Notes: generated by a model from the sequence alone, not told the origin. A stretch of DNA of 64,000 nt from Sphingopyxis sp. (GCA_002733865.1 NVXM01000006.1:1-64000), one strand, 5' to 3'. Shown: positions 9,702 through 19,147, counted from the first letter of the stretch. Numbers and translations: made by a program.

Positions 9702-9772
9702 AATTCTGTTTTCTTTCGCCGCTAGGCGCTGGGATCAATCGAACCATAGACCGATAACAGGAATATTGAACC

Positions 9773-11170
9773 ATGACTTTATCCCGAAGAGATTTCATGC
9801 GCTCCGCCCACGCCGTTGGCCTCTTCTACGCGTCTTTCTCTCTCGCCGGATGCGCCAGCGCCCGCAGCGCCAACAGCTCGTTCCGCCTGATCCCGGACCC
9901 GGCGAAGCGGCTCGATCTGCCGGAAGGCTTTTCCTACACTCTGGTCAGCGAGACCGGCGGCACCATGTCCGACGGTTTTTTCCGGCCCGGTCGCCCTGAC
10001 GGCATGGCCTGCTTTGCCCATCCCGACGATACCGACAAATGCATATTGATGCGCAACCACGAAAACTGGAACAGCACCCCCGTCGGCAGTCCCTTCGGCA
10101 AGGGTGCCGAGCTGCTGGACCGCGTATCGGAAAGTCAGCTCTATGACCGGAAAGCCGACGGCTCGCCCTTTTTCGGCGGCGTCACAAAAGTCGTCTATGA
10201 TCTGAAAAACAAGCGGATGGAACGGGACTTTCTCGTCCTCACCGGCACCGCTGCCAATTGCGCGGGCGGCAGAACCCCATGGGGCAGCTGGCTGAGCTGC
10301 GAAGAGGAAGTGCTCACTGCGGGCAAAGAGTCGGGCAAATATCATGGCTTCGTCTTCGAGAACCCGTCCAGTGCGACCGGCCTGATCGATGCCGTCCCGC
10401 TCAAGGCGATGGGCCGCTTTGCCCACGAAGCCGCCGCCGTCGATCCCGAAAGCGGCATCGTCTATATGACCGAAGATGACCGCAGCGGCCTGATCTATCG
10501 CTTCATTCCCAATGTGAAGGGCGATCTTGCCAGAGGCGGCCAGCTACAGGCGCTGGCGATCAAGGGCTGGAAATCGGCGCTCACCAACAATTGGCCGGAA
10601 GACTGGGGCGGCGGCGGTGCCGGGCGCATCAAGCAGGGCCAACAATTTGACATCGAATGGCTCGATCTTGACGATGTCGAATCTCCCGAAGCCGATCTCG
10701 CGGCGCGCGGTCATGCGGCCGGCGCGGCCTATTTCTGTCGTGGCGAGGGCATGGATTACGGCCTGCGTCCCGGCAGCGCCAGCGGCGAGATATTTTTCAC
10801 CTGCACCCAGGGCGGCGCCCAGCGAACCGGGCAGGTGTGGAGCTATGCGCCGGATAATTCGGGAGCGGATGTCGGCAAGCTGACCCTGCTCTATGAATCC
10901 GGAAGCGCCGATACGCTCGACCTGTGCGACAATCTCGCGCTGGCACCCTGGGGCGACCTGATCCTCTGCGAAGACGGCAGCGGCAGCAACTATCTGCGCG
11001 GCCTGACCCCGGACGGCAAGATCTACGACTTCGCCAGAAATGCCCACAAGGACGAAGCCGAATTCTGCGGCGCTTGCTTTTCGCCCGATGGAACGACGAT
11101 GTTCGTCAATGTGCAGGAGCCGGGCTTCACCTATGCGATTACCGGGCCTTGGGAGACTCTGCGGGTCTGA
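9773..11170 (+). CDS. PhoX-like (DUF839) phosphatase/esterase-type protein, Tat-exported
   Basis: A 465-residue protein with a twin-arginine signal (SRRDFM at residues 4-9, then a hydrophobic stretch ending at LAGCASA), so it should be exported folded by Tat, possibly as a lipoprotein at the cysteine near residue 26. The body matches the PhoX/DUF839 family: RPDGMACF, ILMRNHEN, CAGGRTPWGSWLSCEE, GRFAHEAAAVDPESGIVYMTEDDRSGLIYRF and the C-terminal GACFSPDGTTMFVN. PhoX enzymes are calcium- and iron-dependent periplasmic alkaline phosphatases. Whether this one is a phosphatase is inferred. I find no clear pho box upstream. Confidence 0.85.
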   Translation: MTLSRRDFMRSAHAVGLFYASFSLAGCASARSANSSFRLIPDPAKRLDLPEGFSYTLVSETGGTMSDGFFRPGRPDGMACFAHPDDTDKCILMRNHENWNSTPVGSPFGKGAELLDRVSESQLYDRKADGSPFFGGVTKVVYDLKNKRMERDFLVLTGTAANCAGGRTPWGSWLSCEEEVLTAGKESGKYHGFVFENPSSATGLIDAVPLKAMGRFAHEAAAVDPESGIVYMTEDDRSGLIYRFIPNVKGDLARGGQLQALAIKGWKSALTNNWPEDWGGGGAGRIKQGQQFDIEWLDLDDVESPEADLAARGHAAGAAYFCRGEGMDYGLRPGSASGEIFFTCTQGGAQRTGQVWSYAPDNSGADVGKLTLLYESGSADTLDLCDNLALAPWGDLILCEDGSGSNYLRGLTPDGKIYDFARNAHKDEAEFCGACFSPDGTTMFVNVQEPGFTYAITGPWETLRV

Positions 11171-11187
11171 TATTAGCGAGAATTCTC

Positions 11188-11859
11188 TCAGCTTTCTTCT
11201 TGGGCTAGAACCGTGGGAAGGGGGTTGGAACGCTTTCCCCGCTTGTCCCTTTTTCTGTATTTACTCTGATATTCTCGCCGTTGGGTGGTGATCTCGTAAA
11301 GGACGATGCCCGATGATGTGCCAAGGTTGAGACTTTCGATCATGCCGAACATCGGTATCGCCACGCACATGTCACTTCTCTGGACTGCCATATCGCTTAT
11401 ACCGCGTTTCTCATTCCCAAACCAGACTGCAAGCTTAGCGTGTTCGGTGAACTCTCCTTCATGCAGATAGACATTGGTCATGCCCTTCACATGAGGCGAG
11501 GTAACGATCGAGTGAAAGTTTTTCCGCTCCAAATGGTCGAGACAGTCTTCAGTGTTGTCAAACCGCTTCACGAAGCTCCATTTCACCGCCGAAACCGATG
11601 TTTTGGACAGTGATTTTTTCTCCCGCATATCCTGCCAATCATCAGGCAACGCCTTTCGAGGATCGACGATATAGACCTTCTCGACACCGAGCGCGTTGAC
11701 ATTCCGAATGACAGTGCCGATGTTCTTAATATCCGAAGGATCCTCAATCACGGCAATCAAGTTCTTGCAGACAAAGGGTTTGATTGCTTTGGCACGAGCC
11801 CGAACGGTGGGTTTAGAATGGTTCTTCTTTTCGGCCTTATCTTCTCCGGGTTCGCTCAT
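11188..11859 (-). CDS. SpoU/TrmH-family RNA 2'-O-methyltransferase
   Basis: A 223-residue SPOUT methyltransferase. Motif 1 (DPSDIKNIGTVIRNVNALGV), motif 2 (LAVWFGNEKRGIS) and motif 3 (AIPMFGMIESLNLGTSSGIVLYE) form the trefoil-knot SAM site at about residues 40-200. The lysine-rich N- and C-terminal tails could contact RNA. Its start codon directly follows the stop of the acyl-CoA dehydrogenase gene with no gap, so the two are likely translated together. Target nucleotide (tRNA or rRNA) is not identifiable. Confidence 0.92.
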   Translation of the reverse strand: MSEPGEDKAEKKNHSKPTVRARAKAIKPFVCKNLIAVIEDPSDIKNIGTVIRNVNALGVEKVYIVDPRKALPDDWQDMREKKSLSKTSVSAVKWSFVKRFDNTEDCLDHLERKNFHSIVTSPHVKGMTNVYLHEGEFTEHAKLAVWFGNEKRGISDMAVQRSDMCVAIPMFGMIESLNLGTSSGIVLYEITTQRREYQSKYRKRDKRGKRSNPLPTVLAQEES

Positions 11860-13026
11860 CTATCCCGCCCCGATCAGTTCCCGCCCGATCAGCATCCGGC
11901 GGATTTCATTGGTGCCCGCGCCGATATCGAGCAGCTTGCTGTCCCGCCAATAGCGCTCGACCGGCCAGTCGGTGGTATAGCCCGCGCCGCCCAGCGCCTG
12001 GATCGATTCCTCGGCAACCCGCACACTGTTCTCGCTGGCCAGCATCACCGCGCCCGCTGCGTCGAAGCGCGTCGTCTGTCCGGCATCGCAGGCCTTGTTG
12101 ACATTATAGACATAGCTGCGGGCGCTGTTCAGGCGGACATACATGTCGGCGATCTTGCCCTGCATCAGCTGGAACGTGCCGATCGGCTTGCCGAATTGCT
12201 TGCGCTCGCGGACATAGGGGATGACCGTGTCGAGACAGGCCTGCATCAGACCGAGCGGGATAGCGGCGAGCACGGCGCGCTCGTAATCCAGCCCGCTCAT
12301 CAGCACGCCGACGCCGCCGTTCAGCGGGCCCATGACATTTTCCTCCGGCACTTCGCAATCGTCAAAAACCAGCTCGGCAGTCGGGCTGCCCTTCATGCCG
12401 ACTTTCTCGATCTTCTGGCCGATGGAGAAACCCTTCATGCCCTTTTCGATCAGGAAAGCGGTGATTCCGCCCGACCCCGCATCGGGCCGGGTCTTCGCAT
12501 AGACCACCAGAGTATCGGCATCGGTCGAATTGGTGATCCAGAATTTGGTGCCGTTGAGCACATAGCCCCCCTGCACCGCTTCCGCCTTGAGCTTCATCGA
12601 GACCACGTCGGACCCGGCTCCCGCTTCCGACATCGCCAGCGATCCGACATGTTCGCCCGAGATCAGCTTCGGGAGATATTTCGCCTTCTGCTCGGCATTC
12701 CCCCAGCGGCGGATCTGGTTGACGCACAAGTTGCTGTGCGCGCCATAGCTGAGCCCCAGCGCGGCGCTGCCGCGGCTGACTTCTTCGACCGCAATCGCAT
12801 GTTCCAGATAGCCCAGTCCCAGCCCGCCGTCTTCCTCGTCGACGGTAATGCCGTGCAGTCCGAGATCACCCATCTGCGTCCACAGCTCCCGCGGAAACCA
12901 GTCCTCGCGGTCCATCTTCTCGGCCAGCGGCATGATCTTCTCCTCGGCAAAGCGCCGGGTTGTATCGCGGATCTGGTCGGCCATTTCGCCAAGCTGGAAA
13001 TCAAATTCTGGGGTAGCAATCATCAT
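11860..13026 (-). CDS. ivd: Isovaleryl-CoA dehydrogenase
   Basis: FAD-dependent acyl-CoA dehydrogenase of 388 residues, best matched to isovaleryl-CoA dehydrogenase of leucine degradation. Marks of that branch are [15 protein letters not shown] near residue 95, the catalytic glutamate placed in [12 protein letters not shown], and a glycine instead of glutamate in [15 protein letters not shown] near the C-terminus, where other acyl-CoA dehydrogenases carry the base. General motifs MSEAGAGSD and WITNS are also present. The start at 13026 has GAGG upstream. The rest of the liu pathway is not in this window. Confidence 0.92.
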   Translation of the reverse strand: MMIATPEFDFQLGEMADQIRDTTRRFAEEKIMPLAEKMDREDWFPRELWTQMGDLGLHGITVDEEDGGLGLGYLEHAIAVEEVSRGSAALGLSYGAHSNLCVNQIRRWGNAEQKAKYLPKLISGEHVGSLAMSEAGAGSDVVSMKLKAEAVQGGYVLNGTKFWITNSTDADTLVVYAKTRPDAGSGGITAFLIEKGMKGFSIGQKIEKVGMKGSPTAELVFDDCEVPEENVMGPLNGGVGVLMSGLDYERAVLAAIPLGLMQACLDTVIPYVRERKQFGKPIGTFQLMQGKIADMYVRLNSARSYVYNVNKACDAGQTTRFDAAGAVMLASENSVRVAEESIQALGGAGYTTDWPVERYWRDSKLLDIGAGTNEIRRMLIGRELIGAG

Positions 13027-13079
13027 GGGTCCTCTGTGTGGTTGCTGATCGTGTAGCAGAAATTATCGCCGTTTCCAGT

Positions 13080-13161
13080 CCTGTGCTCCGCACTCGATGC
13101 GGAGCTCTGGAGACAGAGAACTGCCCTCGCCAAAAGCTCCGCATCGAGTGCGGAGCACCAT
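13080..13161. repeat. Dispersed palindromic repeat, copy 4
   Basis: An 82-base inverted repeat: tgtgctccgcactcgatgcg on the left and gcatcgagtgcggagcacc on the right, separated by about 45 bases. It is the first unit of the family at 6644, 8509 and 8905. It lies in the divergent promoter space between isovaleryl-CoA dehydrogenase and pyrD. Confidence 0.88.
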
Positions 13162-13195
13162 TGCGCGGCAACCTGTCCAATGCCATAGCCCACCC

Positions 13196-14233
13196 ATGCT
13201 CTACAATCTCGCCAAACCCTTCATCTTCCAGCTCGAGGCGGAACGCGCCCACGGCCTGACCATCGCCGGTCTAAAGACGCTGCCGATGGGACCTGCCCCG
13301 AAATCCGATCCGGTTCTGGCCAGCACCGTCGCCGGGCTGGACTTCGTCAATCCGGTCGGCATGGCCCCCGGCTTCGACAAGAATGGCGAGGTGCCCGACG
13401 CGCTGATCCGCATGGGCTTCGGCTTTGCCGAGGTCGGCACGCTGACGCCGCTGGCGCAGGCAGGCAATCCGAAACCGCGCATCTTCCGGCTGGTCGAGGA
13501 CAAGGCAGTGATCAACCGGCTCGGCTTCAACAATCACGGCCAGCAGGACGCCCTCCCCCGTCTTGAGCGCATGCGCAGCCGCATGGGCAAGGGCGTGCTC
13601 GGCATCAATATCGGCGCCAACAAGGACAGCGACGACCGAATCGCAGACTATGTCACCGGCGCAAAGAATATGGCGCCGCTGGCCGACTATCTGACCGTGA
13701 ATATCAGCTCGCCCAACACGCCGGGCCTGCGCGCGCTGCAGGACAAGGGCGCACTGGCGGAACTGCTCGCCGCGGTGATGGCAGCGATGGGCCAGTCAAA
13801 AACCCCCGTCTTCCTGAAAGTCGCCCCTGATCTCGAGCCCGCCGATATCGATGATATTGTCGATGTCGCAATGGCAGAGAAGATCGCCGCGCTGATCATT
13901 TCCAACACCACGATCACCCGGCCCGATCTTCAATCCAACAACCAGTCCGAAACCGGCGGGCTGTCGGGTGCGCCGCTGAAGGATCTGGCGCTGCAGCGGC
14001 TCAAGGATTTCCGGCAGGCCAGCGGCGGGAAGATTCCGCTACTCGGGGTTGGCGGGATCGCCACCGCTGAAGATGCCTATGAACGGATCCGCGCCGGGGC
14101 CTCGCTGGTCCAGCTCTATACGGCGATGATCTACGAAGGGCCGACGATTGCGGCTTCAATAAGTTGCCAGTTGGCCAAGTTGCTCAAGCGCGACGGCTTT
14201 GCATCGGTCAGCGAAGCCGTCGGCACTGCGTAG
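13196..14233 (+). CDS. pyrD: Dihydroorotate dehydrogenase (quinone), class 2
   Basis: Membrane-associated FMN enzyme of 345 residues that oxidises dihydroorotate to orotate in pyrimidine synthesis, passing electrons to quinone. Class 2 features are the N-terminal amphipathic helix (LYNLAKPFIFQLEAERAHG), the FMN-binding VNPVGMAPGFDKNGE, NRLGFNNHG, the catalytic serine in NISSPNTPGLRAL, and the GVGGIATAEDAYERIRAGASLVQLYTAMIYEGP end. The start at 13196 matches the family; an upstream in-frame ATG lies inside the palindromic repeat. It converges on ggt with a 7-base gap. Confidence 0.97.
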   Translation: MLYNLAKPFIFQLEAERAHGLTIAGLKTLPMGPAPKSDPVLASTVAGLDFVNPVGMAPGFDKNGEVPDALIRMGFGFAEVGTLTPLAQAGNPKPRIFRLVEDKAVINRLGFNNHGQQDALPRLERMRSRMGKGVLGINIGANKDSDDRIADYVTGAKNMAPLADYLTVNISSPNTPGLRALQDKGALAELLAAVMAAMGQSKTPVFLKVAPDLEPADIDDIVDVAMAEKIAALIISNTTITRPDLQSNNQSETGGLSGAPLKDLALQRLKDFRQASGGKIPLLGVGGIATAEDAYERIRAGASLVQLYTAMIYEGPTIAASISCQLAKLLKRDGFASVSEAVGTA

Positions 14234-14240
14234 CGTTTCG

Positions 14241-15974
14241 CTAGTCGCCCGTACCGACCAGCACGAGACCTTCGCGCCGCGGATCATAACCGCCATCCAC
14301 CTTGCCATCGCGAATTATCACCGCGTGGACGCCGCTATCTTCGCCCTGGCCCGGCTTGAGATCGATCCCGCGCTCGGCGAGACCGGCCACAACCCCCGGC
14401 GCGAACTCGTCGACTTCGCCGCCAATGGCCGCGCCCCGCGCAACCAGATTGGGCAGCGCCAGCGCTTCCTGCATCGACAGGTCCCAGTCGATCGCACCGA
14501 CCAGCGATTTGCCAACATAGGCGAGAATCGAGTTGCCGCCCGCTGAGCCGATCGCCCCGGCAAACTTGCCGTCGCGGTCGAGCAGGATCGCCGGTGTCAT
14601 CGATGACCGGGGCCGCTTGCCCGGTGCGACCGCATTGGCCGCCGGGTTGCCAGCTGCATCGACCGGGCTGAACGAGAAATCGGTCAGCTGGTTGTTGAGA
14701 AAGAAACCGTCGACCATCCGGCCGCTGCCGAAGATCGATTCCACCGTGGTGGTGATCGACACGACATTGCCCTGCCCGTCGCGGACAATGAAATGCGAGG
14801 TACCCGCGGGTTCCTTGGTATTGTCCTTCGCCGCTGGCACCGCTCCCGGCGGAACACCGGCCTGCGGAGGCGCCGAGGCAGTCTCGCCGATCAGGGCCGC
14901 CCGCGATTTAACATAGACCGGATCCAGCAAACCCCGGACCGGTACCGAAGCGAAAGCGGGATCGCCAACATATTGGTCGCGGTCAGCGTACATCAGCCGG
15001 CTGGCTTCAGCGAACAGGAACCAGGCCTGCGGGTCATCCGGGCCGCGATCGGCGATATCGGTTTTCTCGAGCATCGACAGCAGCTGCAGCAGGCCGACGC
15101 CGCTCGACGGCGGTGGCGGCACGCAGACCAGATAGACACGATAGGGATTGCACAACGCTTCGCGTTTGATCGGCTTGTAATTCGCGATATCGGCCAGCGT
15201 CATCCGGCCTTCCAGCGGCGCTGCCCGGGTCCTGGCGACGATCTTGGCAGCGGTTGAACCGCCATAGAGCGCTGCCGGACCATTGGCCGCAAGCCGTCTC
15301 AGAAAGTCGGCATATTCCGGGTTTTTGATCCGGTCACCGGTGGTCAGCCTGTTGCCGTCGGCATCGCTAAAATAGGCCGAGGCGTCCGGAGTCTCCAGCT
15401 GCGGGAAACCCCGCTGCAGAAAACGGCCCAGCCGTGGCGTGATCACAAAACCTTCCTCAGCGGTGCGTTCGGCCGCTCCGAACAGGCTGCTCCAGTCGAG
15501 CGTGCCATGATCTTCATGCACCATCGCCAGCATCGCAACCGCACCCGGTACACCGGTCGCGCGTCCGCTGGTCACCGCCTCGCGATAACCCAATGGCTGG
15601 CCGTCGGGGTCAAGAAACATCGTCGGGCTGGCCTGCGCCGGTGCGGTTTCCCGCCCGTCATAGACCGTCAGTTTCCCGGTGCCGCCGTCATAATAGGTCA
15701 GGAAAGCCCCTCCGCCCATGCCGGAGCTTTGTGGCTCGACCAGCGACAGCATCGCCTGCACGGCAATCGCCGCATCGATCGCGCTGCCGCCGCGCGCCAG
15801 AACGTCCTGCCCGGCCTTGGCGGCCAGCGGGTTGGCAGCGATCACGAACGGCTCCACCTTCTGGGTGACAGCAGCTTCCGGCGCAGAAGCAGAAGCCGGT
15901 TCGGGCATGCTGGTCTGGGTACAGGAAGCGGTGAGCAGCGCTGCGACGGCAGCGACGAGACGGGACATTTTCAT
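14241..15974 (-). CDS. ggt: Gamma-glutamyltransferase
   Basis: Exported gamma-glutamyl transpeptidase of 577 residues that cleaves glutathione and other gamma-glutamyl compounds. A signal peptide ends near LLTASCTQ, with a cysteine that might be lipidated although the box is not ideal. The autocatalytic site is PAGTSHF, with the threonine that becomes the new N-terminus of the small subunit (about residue 390). The small subunit keeps SSMTPAILL and SAGGNSILAY-type segments. Family length is normal. Confidence 0.95.
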   Translation of the reverse strand: MKMSRLVAAVAALLTASCTQTSMPEPASASAPEAAVTQKVEPFVIAANPLAAKAGQDVLARGGSAIDAAIAVQAMLSLVEPQSSGMGGGAFLTYYDGGTGKLTVYDGRETAPAQASPTMFLDPDGQPLGYREAVTSGRATGVPGAVAMLAMVHEDHGTLDWSSLFGAAERTAEEGFVITPRLGRFLQRGFPQLETPDASAYFSDADGNRLTTGDRIKNPEYADFLRRLAANGPAALYGGSTAAKIVARTRAAPLEGRMTLADIANYKPIKREALCNPYRVYLVCVPPPPSSGVGLLQLLSMLEKTDIADRGPDDPQAWFLFAEASRLMYADRDQYVGDPAFASVPVRGLLDPVYVKSRAALIGETASAPPQAGVPPGAVPAAKDNTKEPAGTSHFIVRDGQGNVVSITTTVESIFGSGRMVDGFFLNNQLTDFSFSPVDAAGNPAANAVAPGKRPRSSMTPAILLDRDGKFAGAIGSAGGNSILAYVGKSLVGAIDWDLSMQEALALPNLVARGAAIGGEVDEFAPGVVAGLAERGIDLKPGQGEDSGVHAVIIRDGKVDGGYDPRREGLVLVGTGD

Positions 15975-16154
15975 GGGGCAAAGCTATAGACCAGGTCGAA
16001 CGGCGATGTCCATCGACAGTGCGGCCGCCGCTGACAACCGGCACGCCGGGCTCCTTTGCACCAAAATATTTGCCCGCTCGTTCGAACCGCGCTAGTCCCC
16101 CTGCTAATGATCCAAGCCCGGCGACATCCGGAGTATTGAGAGAGGAAGCATCGC

Positions 16155-17975
16155 GTGGCCCGGAAAAAGGCAAAAAATCGTTACCTGGAAATCGACCATT
16201 ATCAAAATCTGGTATCGATGTTTTTCGATCGCGCCCGTCAGGGCGGCGACAAACCGTTTCTGCACGCCAAGATCGATGGCGCCTGGCAGGCGACCAGCTG
16301 GGCCGATGCCGCGCGGCAAGTCGCGGCGCTGGCCAAATCGCTGCAGCGGATCGGCCTGAAAAAGGGCGACCGGGTGATGCTGGTCTCCGAAAACCGCCCC
16401 GAATGGTGCATCGCCGATCTCGGCATCATGGCCGCCGGCTGCATCACCGTGCCGACCTACACCACCAACACCGCAACCGATCACCAGCATATTCTCGACA
16501 ATAGCGGTGCCCATGCAGTGATCGTCTCCGACAGCAAGCTGGCGAAAAATCTGCTGCCTTCGGTGATCAGCTCCTCGGATGCCAATATCATCATCGGCAT
16601 CGCCGACCTGCGCATCGGCCAGTCCGGCGATTTCGACCTCTACCGCTGGGCCGATCTGGTCCAGGGCAGCGACGCCGATGTCGCCGAGGTCACCGAACAG
16701 GTCGCCGGCATCACCCGCGAGGAAACCGCCTGCATCATCTACACCAGCGGCACCGGCGGCAAGCCGCGCGGCGTCATGCAGCATCACGGCGCGATCCTGC
16801 ACAATACCAAGGGCCCTGCCGAGGTGATCGAGACCGACTTCGGCTGGGATGACGAAGTCTTCCTCTCCTTCCTGCCGCTCAGTCACGCCTATGAGCACAG
16901 CGCCGGCCAGTTTTTCCCGATGGGGATCGGCGCCCAGATCTATTATTCCGAAGGGCTGGAAAAGCTCGCCTCCAATATAGAGGAAGTCCGCCCGACGATC
17001 ATGGTCGTCGTCCCGCGCCTCTTCGAAGTGCTGCGCGCCCGGTTGATCAAAACGGTCGAGAAACAGGGCAAGATGCCCAATTATCTGCTCGGCAAGGCGC
17101 TGGCGCTCGGCGAACGCGAAGCCGAAGGCAAGCGCCGCAAGCGCGACAAGCTGATGGACCTGTTGCTCGACAGGACACTGCGCCCCAAGGTGCAGCAGCG
17201 CTTCGGCGGCCGAATCAAGGCGATGGTCTCCGGCGGTGCTCCGCTCAATCCGGAGATCGGCACTTTCTTCCAGTCACTCGGCCTGACGCTGTTGCAGGGC
17301 TATGGCCAGACCGAATCCGGCCCGATCATCGCCTGCAACCGCCCGAGCACCGGCCTGAAAATGGACACCGTCGGCCCACCGATGATCGACACCGAAGTCC
17401 GGATCGCCGAAGACGGCGAAATCCTGGTCCGCGGCGAGCTGGTCATGCACGGCTATTGGCGCAACCAGGAAGAGACCGACAAGGTGCTCAAGGACGGCTG
17501 GCTGCACACCGGCGATATCGGCCATATCGACGAAGCCGGCCGGCTGGCGATCACCGACCGCAAGAAGGACCTGATCGTCAACGACAAGGGCGACAATGTC
17601 GCGCCGCAAAAGGTCGAGGGCATGCTGACCCTGCAACCGGAAATCCTGCAGGCGATGATCACCGGCGACCGCAAGCCCTATATGGTCGGCCTGATCGTCC
17701 CCGACCCGGAATGGGCGCTGGAATGGTCGCGCGAACAGGACGTGCCCTATGACTTTATCGAACTACAGGACAATCCGGCGTTCAAGACCGCGGTCCGCGA
17801 AGCGATCGACCGGGTCAACCAGGACCTGTCCGTAATCGAAAAAGTCCGCCGCTTCGCCTTTGCCGACGAGCCGTTTGCGATCGAGAATGAAGAGCTGACG
17901 CCGAGCATGAAGATCCGGCGGCATGTGATCCGGGAGCGGTATTTGGAGCGGATGGATGCGCTTTATAAGAAGTGA
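16155..17975 (+). CDS. AMP-dependent long-chain acyl-CoA synthetase
   Basis: Adenylate-forming ligase of 606 residues, FadD15-like, that would activate fatty acids to acyl-CoA in the cytosol or at the membrane. The nucleotide loop is YTSGTGGKPRGVM at about residue 196, with glycine in place of the second threonine of the usual TSGTTG. GYGQTESGP and GWLHTGDIGHIDEAGRL follow, and the C-terminal catalytic lysine region lies near DRKKDLIVNDKGDNVAPQKVE. It starts with GTG at 16155 after an AGAGAGGAAG ribosome site. Chain-length preference is unknown. Confidence 0.93.
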   Translation: MARKKAKNRYLEIDHYQNLVSMFFDRARQGGDKPFLHAKIDGAWQATSWADAARQVAALAKSLQRIGLKKGDRVMLVSENRPEWCIADLGIMAAGCITVPTYTTNTATDHQHILDNSGAHAVIVSDSKLAKNLLPSVISSSDANIIIGIADLRIGQSGDFDLYRWADLVQGSDADVAEVTEQVAGITREETACIIYTSGTGGKPRGVMQHHGAILHNTKGPAEVIETDFGWDDEVFLSFLPLSHAYEHSAGQFFPMGIGAQIYYSEGLEKLASNIEEVRPTIMVVVPRLFEVLRARLIKTVEKQGKMPNYLLGKALALGEREAEGKRRKRDKLMDLLLDRTLRPKVQQRFGGRIKAMVSGGAPLNPEIGTFFQSLGLTLLQGYGQTESGPIIACNRPSTGLKMDTVGPPMIDTEVRIAEDGEILVRGELVMHGYWRNQEETDKVLKDGWLHTGDIGHIDEAGRLAITDRKKDLIVNDKGDNVAPQKVEGMLTLQPEILQAMITGDRKPYMVGLIVPDPEWALEWSREQDVPYDFIELQDNPAFKTAVREAIDRVNQDLSVIEKVRRFAFADEPFAIENEELTPSMKIRRHVIRERYLERMDALYKK

Positions 17976-18116
17976 GGGTTGGGGTCAGAATGGCGGCTAG
18001 ACGGTGATTTGGTATATTTGGTAACCCGGCCCCGTAGTTCCATAATTCGGTACCGTAATTTTGCATTGGAAACGGTATTACCCGACGCCGCATGCAATAA
18101 CAACGGAGGTTAAAAC

Positions 18117-18329
18117 ATGCGGATTAGAAATTCATTGTTACTATTTTTATCTACATTTTTTATATTTGGCATCTGTTGCACAGCAATTTATTTTTATAGC
18201 GATATGATTTCCGAGAGCGAAATTGCAACATATTCTTTGATTGTAATCGCTGTGCTTTCTATATTTTTTGGGGCAATTTTCTTCGTTAGATTATTAAATG
18301 ATCTGGTTAGGAATGCAGGTAGGAATTAA
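18117..18329 (+). CDS. Small AT-rich membrane protein, unknown
   Basis: A 70-residue protein with two hydrophobic segments (about residues 7-27 and 39-60) joined by a short polar loop, ending in a basic tail. An excellent ribosome site (acggaggt) sits six bases before the ATG. Its base composition is strikingly AT-rich compared with the neighbouring acyl-CoA ligase, and repeat elements begin immediately after its stop codon. I recognise no family. The composition and setting suggest horizontal acquisition. Confidence 0.6.
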   Translation: MRIRNSLLLFLSTFFIFGICCTAIYFYSDMISESEIATYSLIVIAVLSIFFGAIFFVRLLNDLVRNAGRN

Positions 18330-18720
18330 GGTGACAGTGGGAATTACGGACTACCGAATCACGGTGACAGTGCACTCAATTTCCTAGTTAATGCTCAGTA
18401 ATTACGGTGACGGTGCACTTTAATAACGGTGACATTCCCTCTCCCTCAAGGGAGAGGGTTGTGCAGACTTGGCAGCTTGCTGCCTAGTCGGAGCTGGGTG
18501 AGGGTTTACAATCGCAACGCTTATCCGTTAGTCCTGAGCTTGTCGAAGGACGCTTCTGGGACGAGAGGCGTGGTTCGACAGGCTCACCACTGACGGATAA
18601 TGAACAGCGGAACACCCTCATCCAACTGCGCCTAATTCGCTTCGCGAACAAGGCTTCGTATCCTTCTCCCTCACGGGAGAAGGATGAAATTACGGTAACG
18701 TTTCGTAATTCCGTCCACTA
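18330..18720. repeat. Gene-free cluster of nested dispersed repeats
   Basis: This stretch contains no credible gene. It starts with copies of a cggtgacagtgcactcaatt-type motif (18361-18380, variants at 18404-18420 and 18426-18434), then a ccctctccctcaagggagaggg hairpin (18437-18458). Next comes a REP-type palindrome (about 18525-18600, tcctgagcttgtcgaagga ... ggttcgacaggctcacc) and the partner arm of the first hairpin (18610-18690, ccttctccctcacgggagaagg). The inverted hairpin arms enclosing the REP unit look like one element inserted in another. Confidence 0.8.
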
Positions 18721-18732
18721 TGAAGCCAAAAT

Positions 18733-18777
18733 ATAGCCTCTGAGCTATTGACAATTATATAGCCTTTAAGCTATAAG
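18733..18777 (+). promoter_or_regulatory. Promoter with two operators for the toxin-antitoxin operon
   Basis: A near-consensus promoter is visible: TTGACA at 18748-18753 and TATAAG at 18772-18777 with an 18-base spacer, ending six bases before the toxin ATG. Two related inverted repeats overlap it: atagcctctgagctat at 18733-18748 and tatagcctttaagctata at 18758-18775, centred about 26 bases apart. They cover the start of the -35 box and most of the spacer and -10. This is the expected layout for autorepression by the HTH antitoxin encoded downstream. The short distance to the ATG implies a very short leader. Confidence 0.8.
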
Positions 18778-18782
18778 ACGCC

Positions 18783-19145
18783 ATGCCTTGGGTCGTTGAG
18801 CTTTATAGCGATTTCGAAAGCGAGTTTGCGAAGCTTGACGATGCGGTTCAGGATGAACTGCTCGCGATCGCGGGATTGCTGGAAATCTATGGTCCACAAC
18901 TTGGCAGGCCGCATGCCGACACTTTGTCGGGTTCAAGACATGCCAACATGAAAGAGTTGCGCTTCAATGCCGCTGACGGAGTGTGGCGCGTGGCCTTTGC
19001 ATTCGATCCGGAGCGAAAAGCCGTGATCCTGATCGCAGGAGACAAGACCGGAGGCAGCCAGCAGCGCTTTTATAAAAATCTGATCCGCAAGGCAGACAAG
19101 AGATTTGACAATCATTTGGCGGCAATCGCCAGCAAGGAGAAGTGA
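18783..19145 (+). CDS. RelE/HigB-like toxin (phage-derived Gp49-like family)
   Basis: A 120-residue basic protein of the Gp49-like/HigB group of RelE-fold mRNA interferases. The typical core KELRFNAADGVWRVAFAFDPERKAVILIAGDK is at residues about 57-88, followed by the F-KNLI-KADKRF-NHL helix. It is predicted to cleave mRNA during translation unless neutralised by the HTH protein encoded next. Toxin precedes antitoxin, as in HigBA systems. Its stop codon lies two bases before the antitoxin ATG. Confidence 0.9.
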   Translation: MPWVVELYSDFESEFAKLDDAVQDELLAIAGLLEIYGPQLGRPHADTLSGSRHANMKELRFNAADGVWRVAFAFDPERKAVILIAGDKTGGSQQRFYKNLIRKADKRFDNHLAAIASKEK

Positions 19146-19147
19146 CG

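Noticed and set aside
11818..13056. Long plus-strand frame opposite isovaleryl-CoA dehydrogenase
   Set aside because: The minus-strand product has complete acyl-CoA dehydrogenase motifs; the plus-strand translation is rich in His, Arg and Gln with no fold pattern.
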